From NCBI GenBank assembly GCA_028285345.1, contig JANQPT010000031.1, forward strand, positions 1 through 64,000: a DNA stretch of 64,000 nt, given 5' to 3'. The stretch comes from Planctomycetales bacterium (lineage in GTDB: Bacteria > Planctomycetota > Planctomycetia > Planctomycetales > Planctomycetaceae). A program made the translations under genes and the position numbers. This document shows, one piece after another, positions 27,218 to 35,523 of the stretch (positions are counted from its first letter, which is position 1; every line of letters begins with the position of its first letter). Below the pieces are notes generated by a model. It was not told the DNA's origin. It searched no databases and saw nothing but the letters and a program-made list of their open reading frames with translations.

Positions 27218-28699
27218 ATGCGGCCGGTCGTTTCAGCTCTCATGCTCACGCTATTGTTGGGAGTCGCGAACCTGTTGGCGGCGCTGTGGACGCCGGCTCC
27301 ATGGGACGTCACCGCCCAGGGTCGACACACGTTGTCGACGCAGACGCGAAATGTCTTGGCACGTCTCGAGGGGCAAGTCGAGATTACGGTTCTGTTGCCC
27401 GATATTGTGCGGACGACCGACGAACGATCATTCGACCGGGCAGTGGGACCTTTGCGCGAACTGCTGCAGCGGTATCGTGATCAATCGCCCGTGGTGACGA
27501 TTCACGAGCTGAACGGAGCGGATTCTGCAGCGGCTTATCAGATCAAGCAGCGATTTCCCGATGCTGTCGTTCCTTGCGTGTTGGTCACGTATGCCGGCTC
27601 TGAAGGGGAGACTCGTCACGAAGTGCTCCGCCATCAGGATCTGCTGGAACTGCATGGGAGCGAGGGCCGTCTCGAACAGGTTGACCTCTTCGCCGAACGT
27701 GCTGTGACTGGCGCCTTGCTGCGGCTTGTGTCGGACCGACCACAAACGATCGTGTACTGTTTGGCCGGCCATGGTGAGTTGTCGCTCGAGGAAGCACCTG
27801 GTGAGAGCAGACGTTCGATCAGCCAGTTGGCCGATTACCTCGCTGCTGTTGACGTTGAACTGCGAAAACTGGAACTGACGGAAGGGACAGAGGTCCCGGC
27901 CGATGCTGACGTCGTGCTCATCGCGGGACCTGTGCAACCGTTGTCGGTCGCCGAGCGTGCCAAGCTCTCCACCTACTTAAAGCATGGCGGGAGCGCGCTG
28001 GTGCTGATGGATGATGTGCCTTCTCGTCTAAGTGTGCCACTTACGCCGTCGAGTTGGGAATCGTGGCTAGCGAACTATGGGGTCGTGCTGGGTCGAGACT
28101 TCTTGGTCACCGACCTGGCCGGCGGCGATCCAATGACGTCGGTGTCGGCCTTGCCTGAAATTGGCGAATATCCGATCCTGCGAGATTTGCCGCGAGCTTC
28201 GCTAAAACTGGCGCGGTGCCGCAGCGTCCGACTGCAACGCGGGACGGCCGGCCGCAACGTAAGCGGACTCCCACTGCTGCTCTCTCCAACTGCGCCGCGA
28301 ACGTGGGCGGAACGAACTCTCGCGTCGACTGCGGTCCCTGCGTTTGATCCGGAAGAAGACCTGCCGGGGCCTGTCTCGATGGGGGTGTTGATCGATCGAT
28401 TGGATCGCTCATCTCCTGAAGCGATGATGATCGTGGTTGGTGACTCAGGATTCGCCGCCAATCGCGGGATGACGGGTCCGCATTCGGATGCGCATCGCGG
28501 GTTTATGCTCAGTGCGGTGAGCCACCTTGCGGGCAGGAGGGAGATCATGGCAGATGTTCCTATGAGCATCCGCTCGCGATATCAGCTCTCCGGTTCGGCT
28601 GAATCGCACCGACGACTGGTTTGGATCGCGATGCTGGTGCTATCGGCGGCGATTACCACGGCCGGTGCGACCGTCTGGACCATCCGCAGAGGCGGGTAA
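27218..28699 (+). CDS. GldG-like ABC transporter auxiliary protein
   Basis: A 493-residue protein with N-terminal (about 5-24) and C-terminal (about 467-488) hydrophobic helices and a large exposed domain. The segment TAQGRHTLSTQTRNVLARLEGQVEITVLL is the standard opening of GldG/ABC_transp_aux proteins, and TIVYCLAGHGELSL the mid-domain motif. It sits 43 bases after the permease gene on the same strand, completing the GldA-F-G order. In Bacteroidetes this set supports gliding/type IX secretion; no other gliding gene is near, so that role should not be assumed. Confidence 0.82.
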   Translation: MRPVVSALMLTLLLGVANLLAALWTPAPWDVTAQGRHTLSTQTRNVLARLEGQVEITVLLPDIVRTTDERSFDRAVGPLRELLQRYRDQSPVVTIHELNGADSAAAYQIKQRFPDAVVPCVLVTYAGSEGETRHEVLRHQDLLELHGSEGRLEQVDLFAERAVTGALLRLVSDRPQTIVYCLAGHGELSLEEAPGESRRSISQLADYLAAVDVELRKLELTEGTEVPADADVVLIAGPVQPLSVAERAKLSTYLKHGGSALVLMDDVPSRLSVPLTPSSWESWLANYGVVLGRDFLVTDLAGGDPMTSVSALPEIGEYPILRDLPRASLKLARCRSVRLQRGTAGRNVSGLPLLLSPTAPRTWAERTLASTAVPAFDPEEDLPGPVSMGVLIDRLDRSSPEAMMIVVGDSGFAANRGMTGPHSDAHRGFMLSAVSHLAGRREIMADVPMSIRSRYQLSGSAESHRRLVWIAMLVLSAAITTAGATVWTIRRGG

Positions 28700-28779
28700 T
28701 CCTGAGTAAACACCTTGCTCGCTCGGACGATGGGCGGCTGGCGGTGAATGGCAGTTACTTAAGCTTTCCACCAATCTTC

Positions 28780-28806
28780 TTGAGTTCAGACGAAGTCGGG
28801 TGCCAT
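28780..28806 (+). repeat. Left 27-nt inverted repeat
   Basis: Sequence beginning ttgagttcaga and ending aagtcgggtgccat. Its reverse complement recurs at 30008-30034 with only two differences (cg against gt in the middle). Confidence 0.7.
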
Positions 28807-28979
28807 CCATGAGGAAGCCCCTGTCAAGATTGGGAGTGAAATGTTCGCAGAATTTCCAACCATCCATTCGGCACCACCCGTCATCACGGGGCGCCACAAA
28901 ACAAAACACGGTGACTCCCATTCATACTCGCGGCATCACAATCGCGCCATGGCCCCCGTTTGTTGAGCCTGAGCTGAGG

Positions 28980-29834
28980 TCAGGCGGCTTGTGCGATCTC
29001 CTTCCGCAAAGTTCCATGTTTCAACATGGCCCACATGACGCGGACGAAATAGCGATCCGTCGCAACGATTGCAGTCTTTTGACGATCTTTGTCGCCGCGC
29101 ACAATTTGTTGAAAGTAAGCACGCGCTGTCGGCGAGCGGCGTATCGCCTGCCAAGTCGTTTCGGCCAAAGAGTGCCGTGCCACGGCGGGACCTTCACGGG
29201 TGATGTGACCCAGATGGTTTCGATCTTCCGATTGATCTTGCGATGGCACCAGTCCAAAGTACGCACCAACCCGCTTGCTGTTCGAAACACAATGCGGGTC
29301 GTCAATAAAGGCCACGACGACGTCGGCGGTTCGCGGCCCCACGCCGGGAATGATTTGGAGTTGCCAGACGGCTGGATTTGTTTTGGAGAAACGGGTCAGC
29401 TCGTATTCGAGACGCTTCAATTGTCCTGAAAGTGTTTCGACTTCATCGACCAACAGATCCCGCTGAAGTGCATGCATCGGCCGAAAGAATTCCGCTGAGG
29501 GAACGTGAACTGTGGGGACTTGATCGATGTACAGCAGCTTCGTCAGCTTCTCCGCAACGCGCCGATCATTCTTCTGCTCGGAACGATAGATCTGCTTCAA
29601 CAATCCCGGATGCGCCACCACCACTCGTGTCGCCTGCGGCGTGAGCTATGAGTGATAGTGCCCGTCACCACAACTGGCCTCGTAACAGACTGCGAAGCGA
29701 TCGGTCAGCTTTTCGAGCACGTTCATCATCTGGTTCACCTGCCGCACCTTCAATTGCCGCTCAATTTTGCCGTCGTTGTTCAGAATACAGATGTAAATAT
29801 GCTTGATGTGAATAACGAGTCCGACGTACAACAT
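28980..29834 (-). pseudogene. IS110-family transposase, interrupted by an amber codon
   Basis: Reads as one frame of 284 residues broken by TAG at 29646-29648. Upstream: MLYVGLVIHIK...VCYEASCGDGHYH; downstream: LTPQATRVVVAHPGLL...SEQKNDRR, then IIPGVGPRTADVVVAFI and RNHLGHITREGPAVARH of the C-terminal Ser-containing transposase_20 domain. At the DEDD N-terminal site the expected Asp (GLDxHK) reads GLVIHI, so a catalytic residue is also lost. Start at 29834 is supported by GGGAGG 6-7 bases upstream. Two independent lesions make it inactive. Confidence 0.85.
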
Positions 29835-30034
29835 AAATTGCCTCCCGAGATCAGGGGCCGTGAAATAGAAAGATACGATACGTTCCACGACACCCGATCG
29901 ACGGAGGCTTCCTACATAATTTCATGCTCTTGCGCCGACAGGCGGGTGACCATGCCGCGTGCGATTCAGCGATTGCATGCTCACTCGCCACTTTGCGGCG
30001 CGAGAGCATGGCACCCGACTTACTCTGAACTCAA
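29835..30034 (-). ncRNA. Candidate IS110 bridge-RNA region
   Basis: The 200 bases upstream of the transposase start, within the element, hold two stem-loops: catg.../...catg with a gcgcc/ggcg core at 29923-29954 and catgctc/gagcatg at 29976-30010. In IS110 elements of the IS621 type the non-coding end before the recombinase gene encodes the bridge RNA. Location and hairpins fit, but the loops' guide complementarity was not checked and the element is dead. Confidence 0.25.
30008..30034 (-). repeat. Right 27-nt inverted repeat
   Basis: Reverse complement of 28780-28806 at 25 of 27 positions; overlaps the end of the 29976-30010 hairpin. Confidence 0.7.
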
Positions 30035-30067
30035 CAAAGTGCATGAATACCCGAAGTAAGTAGCATT

Positions 30068-30110
30068 CGCCTAACGCCTGCAGCCTCACGCCTAACACCT
30101 CAAGCCTAAA
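30068..30110. repeat. Imperfect tandem gcctaac motif
   Basis: Two units of about 20 bases, cgcctaacgcctgcagcct and cacgcctaacacctcaagcct, next to each other. Low-complexity intergenic repeat with no evident function. Confidence 0.5.
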
Positions 30111-30183
30111 AAGACCTTGGGCTAGCGCCTGGCGGCTGATGGATCTGACAAATTCGTCTAGCTTTAGCATTGGAGACGCAGAC

Positions 30184-30456
30184 ATGTCTGAAGAAGTGGA
30201 TTACGAATCGCTGCCCCCCGGCGAGCCGTTGGACGAAACCGATGTTAATTTGCGGGCGTATTTCTCGCGATTGTCCGACGAGCATTTCGACCGCTACGAC
30301 CCGCAATGGTCCGATGAGCAAGTCATCGAGTGGGACGGCAATTTTCGCGCCGATGGCACATTGATGCTGGTTTGCTCCGAGCGGGACGTCGAAATTGACG
30401 AATTTCGCCGCGTATTGGACGAACATCTGAGCTATCGCCGCTCCGCTTCCGATTGA
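30184..30456 (+). CDS. Small acidic hypothetical protein
   Basis: A 90-residue acidic cytoplasmic protein with no hydrophobic helix and no recognised family. Tyr/Asp-rich N-terminal half ([17 protein letters not shown]), then [18 protein letters not shown], which looks like a beta hairpin. The ATG at 30184 is chosen over one at 30139 because GGAGA lies 7 bases before it. The aldo/keto reductase gene follows on the same strand after about 95 bases. Confidence 0.6.
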   Translation: MSEEVDYESLPPGEPLDETDVNLRAYFSRLSDEHFDRYDPQWSDEQVIEWDGNFRADGTLMLVCSERDVEIDEFRRVLDEHLSYRRSASD

Positions 30457-30551
30457 TCTTGGCCGTCGCGTGGGAGATAATCGACGTCAGGCGTTCAGCG
30501 GTCGTTTTCATTGCTGTTTTGAACTCATTTTACAAATTGGGAACCCACGAA

Positions 30552-31616
30552 ATGGAATCGAAGAACGGTGAAGTGAAACGTCGCGATTTTCTCAAAGCGG
30601 GCGTCGTCGCCGGTACCGTCGGGTCGACGGTTCTGGCCGGCGGTCTCAGCCCCGCCGTTTCACAAGCGGCCGAGTCCTCTGCGGCGGCCGCGGCCGGCAA
30701 GGTTCCTGTCAAACCGTTCGGCAAGACCGGTTGGAACATGCCGGTCCTCGGCATGGGCGGCTCCGCGATGATCAAGCAATGGGGCAAAGCCTACGGCGTC
30801 GATTTGATTCCGCTGGAGGAGCGGATCGCCATGGTGCGGCATGCCTATGACCGGGGCGTCCGCTATTTCGACACCGCTCGCATTTACAAGGAGAGCGAGT
30901 CGATCATGGGCGCCGGATTGAAGGGGGTCCGCAAGGACGTCTACATCGCGACCAAGGTCGCCGATCACCGGCCCGAAAAGACACGGGCCAGCGTCGAAAA
31001 ATCGCTGTCCGAATTACAGACCGATTACGTCGACTGCGTGCAGATTCACAGCCCGGTGATCGAAAGAGTCGGCTTTGACGGCGCGATGAAGGTTCATGAA
31101 CAGTTGCTTAAGCTCAAAGATGAGGGGCTGCTCAAGTTCATCGGCCTCACGACGCACGTCGCCTTTGAGAACGTCGCCAAAATGATCGCCACCGGCGGGT
31201 TCGACCAGGTATTGCTGGCCTACGCCTATTTCAACCGCGGCCTCGATACGCTGCTGTCGCACCGCAACCTGCAGCATCGCGCCGTCTGCATGGCGAAAGC
31301 TCACGAATTGAAAATGGGAATCGTGGCCATGAAAGTCATGGGGGCGGGCGTGTTCAGCCACAATTCCGGCAACGTCGTCCCCGAATTCGAGAAACATCGG
31401 CTCAACAAACTGCCGGGCGCCGCAATGCGGTGGGTGCTCGACGACGAGCGGGTTTCGATGCTGAATATCGGCATTTCGATTCCGAAGGATATCGACGACA
31501 ACATCGCCGAGTTGAGCAAGGCGACGACGCTCACCAACGAAGACCGCAGCCTGCTGGCGGAGTTCTCCGGCAAGGCGTATGAGGCGAAGCCGTTTAGCGA
31601 GATGAAAACGGTGTAA
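30552..31616 (+). CDS. Tat-exported aldo/keto reductase
   Basis: A 354-residue AKR-superfamily oxidoreductase with a twin-arginine signal (KRRDFLKAG, then a hydrophobic stretch and AVSQAAE). The mature part begins VPVKPFGKTGWNMPVLGMGG. The catalytic tetrad is recognisable: Asp in RYFDTAR, Tyr in IYKESE, Lys in IATKV and His in VQIHSP. It should fold with NADP(H) in the cytoplasm and then be exported by Tat, a layout common in planctomycete oxidoreductases. Substrate unknown. ATG at 30552 is at the signal peptide; the longer frame adds no conserved sequence. Confidence 0.88.
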   Translation: MESKNGEVKRRDFLKAGVVAGTVGSTVLAGGLSPAVSQAAESSAAAAAGKVPVKPFGKTGWNMPVLGMGGSAMIKQWGKAYGVDLIPLEERIAMVRHAYDRGVRYFDTARIYKESESIMGAGLKGVRKDVYIATKVADHRPEKTRASVEKSLSELQTDYVDCVQIHSPVIERVGFDGAMKVHEQLLKLKDEGLLKFIGLTTHVAFENVAKMIATGGFDQVLLAYAYFNRGLDTLLSHRNLQHRAVCMAKAHELKMGIVAMKVMGAGVFSHNSGNVVPEFEKHRLNKLPGAAMRWVLDDERVSMLNIGISIPKDIDDNIAELSKATTLTNEDRSLLAEFSGKAYEAKPFSEMKTV

Positions 31617-31624
31617 GTGGTGGT

Positions 31625-31740
31625 GAGGAGTGAGGGGAGAGGAGTGAGAATAGAGACTCTCGCGGCACGTATTGCCGAGTGAATGTGCGGTCGCAGCATG
31701 GTCACCCAGAGAAACTCTCACTCCTCTCCCCTCACTCCTC
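31625..31740. repeat. Perfect 25-bp GA-rich inverted repeat
   Basis: Arm 31625-31649 (gaggagtgaggggagaggag plus five more bases) recurs exactly as reverse complement at 31716-31740. The 66-nt loop contains a small cggca/tgccg hairpin. It lies between the aldo/keto reductase and radical SAM genes. A related purine-rich pair is at 32643-32720. Confidence 0.85.
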
Positions 31741-31773
31741 TACAACGTATCTTTGTGAACGCGAACATCAACC

Positions 31774-32661
31774 GTGGCCGATCTCCAACCAACCCTGCAC
31801 ACCGATCACTCGCGGCATTGGCGCGAGAACAAGTTCGTCTATCCCGTGCTTTCGCGGCGGAGCAAGGGGATTTCGATCGGTGTGAATCTCAATCCAGACA
31901 AAGTCTGCAACTTCGACTGCATTTACTGCCAGGTCGACCGCCGCAGCGAAGCGGTGACGCGGTTCGTCGAAACGGATCGGCTGTTGGACGAAGTGGCCGG
32001 GATGTTGGATTTGGTCGTGAGCGGCAAGTTGTTCACGGAGGCGCCGTTCAGCGAAGTTTCGCAGGAACTACAGCGGCTCAACGACATCGCGTTTTCGGGC
32101 GACGGCGAACCGACGACCTATCGCAATTTCGATGAGATCGTCCGTCAAGTCGCAGTGCTCAAGAATGACCGCGGGCTGAACGACGTAAAACTCGTGCTGA
32201 TCACCAATGCCAGCATGTTCCACCGTGGATATTGCCGCAAAGCGCTGCGGATTCTCGACGAGAACAACGGCGAAATCTGGGCCAAGCTTGATGCGGGGAC
32301 GGATGAGTATTACCAACTCGTCGAGCGGACCAAGATTCCCTTCCAACAGATCCTCGACAACATCACCGCCGCCGCGCAGTTGCGGCCGCTCGTGCTGCAA
32401 AGCCTGTTCATGCGGATCAACGGCGATCCGCCGCCGCCCAGCGAGATTAACGCCTATTGCGACCGGATCAACGAGATCCTCGCCGCCGGCGGACAACTCA
32501 AACTGGCCCAAATCTACACCGTCGCCCGCCAGCCTGCGGAGAGTTTCGTCACTCCGCTGACCGACGAAGAGGTCGACGCCATCGCCCGCCAGGTCCGCGA
32601 GACGACCGGCGTTGCGGCAGAGTGCTACTACGGCGATTTAGGAGTGAGTGGAGAGGAGTGA
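31774..32661 (+). CDS. Radical SAM protein
   Basis: A 295-residue radical S-adenosylmethionine enzyme. The cluster motif CNFDCIYC is at residues 45-52 (C45, C49, C52), preceded by SKGISIGVNLNPDKVC, and FSGDGEPTTYRNF provides the SAM-contacting GEPT-like motif. LVLITNAS is the following beta strand. This resembles the small radical SAM proteins related to wyosine-type/MoaA-like enzymes; the substrate is unknown. GTG start. The last residues (GVSGEE) and stop codon lie inside a GA-rich repeat arm shared with the convergent Nudix gene. Confidence 0.87.
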   Translation: MADLQPTLHTDHSRHWRENKFVYPVLSRRSKGISIGVNLNPDKVCNFDCIYCQVDRRSEAVTRFVETDRLLDEVAGMLDLVVSGKLFTEAPFSEVSQELQRLNDIAFSGDGEPTTYRNFDEIVRQVAVLKNDRGLNDVKLVLITNASMFHRGYCRKALRILDENNGEIWAKLDAGTDEYYQLVERTKIPFQQILDNITAAAQLRPLVLQSLFMRINGDPPPPSEINAYCDRINEILAAGGQLKLAQIYTVARQPAESFVTPLTDEEVDAIARQVRETTGVAAECYYGDLGVSGEE

Positions 32662-32720
32662 GAGGTGAGAGAGCTTGGCCGTTGGACATCTTACTCCTCA
32701 CTTCTCTTCCCTCTCTTCTC
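32643..32720. repeat. GA-rich imperfect inverted repeat spanning two convergent stops
   Basis: Purine-rich arm 32643-32673 (agtgagtggagaggagtgag...) and pyrimidine-rich arm 32691-32720 (ttactcctcacttctcttcc...). It resembles the 31625-31740 element. The left arm encodes the end and stop of the radical SAM gene; the right arm encodes the end and stop of the Nudix gene on the other strand. Confidence 0.65.
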
Positions 32721-33114
32721 GTCGCTCCGCAATCAGCCGCCCAAGCAGAGGTTGATTTGCTGGAGGGAATTTCAGCTGCGATAACTCCCCCGCGGTCACC
32801 CAGCGATACCCGTCCGGCGCGTGATTGCGTTGGCCCTGATCCGCCGGGCGGCAGAGATAGAAATGCAGATCAACATCGCCGTGATCGTAGCTGAAGGGCT
32901 GCCGCATGAGTAATTCGACAGCTTCCACGATTAAGCCGGCCTCTTCTTCGCATTCGCGAACGGCGCATGCCGCCGGCGATTCAGCCGCTTTGCATTTGCC
33001 ACCGGGGAATTCGTCGAACCCGGCCAACGGACCATCACCGTCGCGGCGGCCCACCAGATAACACCCGCCCGATTCCACCACGGCAATGCCAATGATTTGC
33101 GGCGTATCGGACAT
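32698..33114 (-). CDS. Nudix hydrolase (MutT-like)
   Basis: A 138-residue cytoplasmic hydrolase of nucleoside-diphosphate-linked substrates. The Nudix box is seen in full: GGKCKAAESPAACAVRECEE followed by EAGL, fitting GX5EX7REUXEEXGU. The beginning (PQIIGIAVVESGGCYLVGRR) is typical of MutT-type proteins, which may clean oxidised nucleotides. The ATG at 33114 (MSDTP) is favoured over 33138. The C-terminal tail ERREEREEK is encoded by a repeat arm. Substrate unknown. Confidence 0.85.
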   Translation of the reverse strand: MSDTPQIIGIAVVESGGCYLVGRRDGDGPLAGFDEFPGGKCKAAESPAACAVRECEEEAGLIVEAVELLMRQPFSYDHGDVDLHFYLCRPADQGQRNHAPDGYRWVTAGELSQLKFPPANQPLLGRLIAERREEREEK

Positions 33115-33142
33115 CGCTGTCAATTCACGTCGTCCCACAAGA

Positions 33143-33164
33143 CCAAGCCGACCGCTTGCGGTCG
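33143..33164. repeat. 22-bp repeat with a palindromic core, copy 1
   Basis: Contains cgaccgcttgcggtcg, a 16-base palindrome core. Its exact reverse complement over 22 bases is at 38138-38159. It lies between the Nudix and fabI genes. Confidence 0.6.
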
Positions 33165-33180
33165 CATCGTCGCGCCGGCA

Positions 33181-33990
33181 CTATTGGCCCTGCAACTCCG
33201 CCGGCGGCGCGCCCATAATGTGATAGCCGCCGTCGACATGCAGCGTCTCGCCGGTCACCCCGCTCGCCAGGTCGCTCAACAGGTACATCCCGGTCTTGCC
33301 GACTTCTTCGGGACTGACGCCCCGCCGTAGCGGCGAGAACTCTTCGTACAACTTGAGCATCAAGTCAAAATCGCCGACCGCTGAGGAACTGAGCGTCTTC
33401 AGCGGACCGGCGCTGAGGGCGTTGACGCGAATCCCTTTCGGGCCGAGTTCGCTGGCCAGATATTCCGTGCTGCTCTCCAGCGCCGCTTTGCAGATGCCCA
33501 TCATGTTATAGCCGGGAATCACCTTTTCGCCGCCCAGGTAGGTGAGCGTCAGCAGACTTCCGCCCGGCTTAAGAATATGCTGTGCCCGTTGGGCCAGTGC
33601 GATCAGGCTGTAAGCGCTGATGTCGATCGACAGCAAGAACCCCTCCCGGCTGCAATTGACGACGTCCCCTTTGAGGTCGTCCATGGGAGCGTAGGCGATG
33701 CTGTGCAGGACGAAATCGAGTTCGCCGAATGTCTCCTTCGCCGCCGCGAACGCCGCGTCAATGTCTTCGTCCTTTTGAACGTCGCAAGGCATGATGATCT
33801 TCGCGCCGATCGGCTCGACCAGTTTGCGCAACCGCCGTTCCATCCGCGGCCGCTCGGGGTCCTTGTCGGGGATGTGCGTGAACCCCATTTCGGCCCCTTC
33901 GTCGTGCAGCTTTTGAGTAATTGCCCAGGCAATGGAATGGTCGTTGGCGATTCCGAAGACCATTCCCTTCTTTCCGTCGAACATTCCCAT
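33181..33990 (-). CDS. fabI: Enoyl-[acyl-carrier-protein] reductase (NADH)
   Basis: Reduces the trans-2-enoyl-ACP double bond in the last step of each fatty-acid elongation round, in the cytoplasm. The 269-residue protein has the cofactor-binding [12 protein letters not shown], the central [20 protein letters not shown] with catalytic Tyr and Lys (Y-x6-K), and [13 protein letters not shown] near the C-terminus, all FabI hallmarks. Start at 33990 (MGMFDG) is preferred over 34011: an upstream GGAAGGG is well placed. FabI is the target of triclosan/isoniazid-type inhibitors. No other fab gene is adjacent. Confidence 0.93.
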   Translation of the reverse strand: MGMFDGKKGMVFGIANDHSIAWAITQKLHDEGAEMGFTHIPDKDPERPRMERRLRKLVEPIGAKIIMPCDVQKDEDIDAAFAAAKETFGELDFVLHSIAYAPMDDLKGDVVNCSREGFLLSIDISAYSLIALAQRAQHILKPGGSLLTLTYLGGEKVIPGYNMMGICKAALESSTEYLASELGPKGIRVNALSAGPLKTLSSSAVGDFDLMLKLYEEFSPLRRGVSPEEVGKTGMYLLSDLASGVTGETLHVDGGYHIMGAPPAELQGQ

Positions 33991-34144
33991 CAGTAAAAAC
34001 CCTTCCCGCATGGCTCAGAAAACGTGGAATGGTCCGAGAATAGCCGCTTCGGTAAGCCGTATCAACTGCGAAGAACCGCTGCGGCAGTAATTCTCGGTTC
34101 ACGCCCGAACCCGCTATGCTATACTGAAAATAGAAGCGGGGCAG

Positions 34145-35500
34145 GTGAATCTTCAATCCAATTTCGCAGTGACGCTCATGACGATTCTATTCGCCGCCGT
34201 TCCGGTTGGGCTTTTCATGTCCGCTGTCGCTTCGGCCGTCTTCCTAGGAGTCGCGGTGGTTGCGACCCGTTCAGACAAGACCGCCGCTCTTGGAGTGTAC
34301 CTCAGCATGGGGGCGTTCTGCTTGTTAATGGGCTGCCTGTTTTCGCCTGTCATCCTGTTGAATTGGGTGGCTCTGCTTGTTTTGACCTTCACCGCCTCCT
34401 CAAATCGATGGGCGACAAAACGGACGCTGCTAAGCGGACTTGCGTTGACGGCAGCTGTGTATCTTGTAGTCGCAATCGTATTCATTCCCTCATATTGGGA
34501 ACGAATCGTATTACGAGAGAAATACCCGCAACAATCGTTGGTCGAGCGACTCGCCTATGAACGACGCACGAAGGATAACGATCGGTCAGAACAGTTAGCC
34601 TACACCCGTGTCGAATTGCTGCACGAGGGTCGCCTGCAAAGACTCAATCAAGAAATTGGCCGCGCAGCCTATGAACAGGGAGGGTTTGGGCGGTACGACG
34701 CGCTCGCATCCTTAAATCGTCCAGACTTTGATGAAATCCATCGAGAGTTTGTACACCGATTCATTTCGGCAGAGGGATTCGGAAAGCGGCGCGTACCTTA
34801 CGTGCCGCCCGCCATGGAATCGATCGAAATCCCAGAGACTAAACCTGTATTGATTCCCAAGCCGATGCCAAAGTCGACTCCTGCGGACCGCACTGAACCG
34901 GTTCCCGGCTCCAAACATCCTCATAAGAACAGACTGGAAATGGCGGCGGAATGGCGCAGTTTTTTGAATCTTAACACGAAAGGTGTCGCTGATTTTGTTA
35001 ATGAGCGTGGATTCGGCCACGTCGATCATGAATCGGTCGAATCCAGATGGGGTGGCACGACGCGTGTCCGACGGCTCGACCGTGTAACCGGCTTTCAAGC
35101 ACACGCCTTCCGCAAGCTGCCCGAGCCGCCCGCCAACTCCGACAAGTCCGTCCGCTGGTTGATCGAAAAACTGGAACTGGTCAGTCTGCTCAAACATGAC
35201 ACGCCGTGCGTTTACGAATCGAAGAACCTGCCGCGGATGGACGAACTCCGTGACGCGCCGACGCGGGCGCTCGATGATTTTGAAACCGGCGCGCTGGCCA
35301 AACTTCGCGCCGGCGAGGAATTAGTGCTTCACCAAGAGCGAAACAGCATGCGTATGTTAGGCCCGATTTTGGCCGTCTGGCAGTGCCAGGAATGCCACAG
35401 CGTCAAGCGCGGGGCGCTGTTGGGGGCGTTTAGTTACCGTCTGGTCCGCGACCCACAGTTGCCCGAACCGATCGACAACTCTGTTTCTTGGTTGCGGTAG
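34145..35500 (+). CDS. Hypothetical membrane protein with C-terminal CxxCH heme motif
   Basis: A 451-residue protein of no recognised family. Three or four hydrophobic helices occupy roughly residues 8-112. A soluble, charged, partly helical part follows with a Pro/Lys linker (about 232-265), and then WQCQECHSVKRG at about residues 412-423, giving a single CxxCH (C414, C417, H418) that could bind heme c. GTG start with GGGGCAG just before it; an in-frame ATG at 34178 is an alternative. Compare the CxxCH protein at 43724-45061. Confidence 0.7.
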   Translation: MNLQSNFAVTLMTILFAAVPVGLFMSAVASAVFLGVAVVATRSDKTAALGVYLSMGAFCLLMGCLFSPVILLNWVALLVLTFTASSNRWATKRTLLSGLALTAAVYLVVAIVFIPSYWERIVLREKYPQQSLVERLAYERRTKDNDRSEQLAYTRVELLHEGRLQRLNQEIGRAAYEQGGFGRYDALASLNRPDFDEIHREFVHRFISAEGFGKRRVPYVPPAMESIEIPETKPVLIPKPMPKSTPADRTEPVPGSKHPHKNRLEMAAEWRSFLNLNTKGVADFVNERGFGHVDHESVESRWGGTTRVRRLDRVTGFQAHAFRKLPEPPANSDKSVRWLIEKLELVSLLKHDTPCVYESKNLPRMDELRDAPTRALDDFETGALAKLRAGEELVLHQERNSMRMLGPILAVWQCQECHSVKRGALLGAFSYRLVRDPQLPEPIDNSVSWLR

Positions 35501-35523
35501 ATTCTACACCTTTGGATTCAACA

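Larger units (their letters stand above)
28780..30034 (-). mobile_element. Degenerate IS110-family insertion element
   Basis: A 1255-bp unit bounded by 27-nt inverted repeats (28780-28806 and 30008-30034, 25 of 27 matching). It contains one minus-strand IS110-type transposase gene that is broken. About 200 bases of non-coding DNA lie on each side of the gene within the element. No target duplication is visible, which fits the family. Long terminal inverted repeats are unusual for IS110 proper, so the repeats may instead belong to a host palindrome into which the element inserted. Confidence 0.65.

Noticed and set aside
25361-28699. Calling the GldA/F/G-like operon a gliding-motility locus.
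   Set aside because: Only the exporter components are present; no gldK-N, sprA or type IX genes are visible, so gliding cannot be claimed.
28800-29429. A 209-residue plus-strand frame within the IS110 element.
   Set aside because: Antisense to the transposase and without any family feature.
29646-29648. Programmed readthrough of the amber codon in the IS110 transposase.
   Set aside because: A catalytic Asp is also lost upstream, and there is no sign of a readthrough context or selenocysteine/pyrrolysine machinery here.
31625-32720. GA-rich repeats at 31.6 and 32.7 kb considered as a CRISPR array.
   Set aside because: They are inverted, not direct repeats, only two pairs occur and there are no regular spacers or cas genes.
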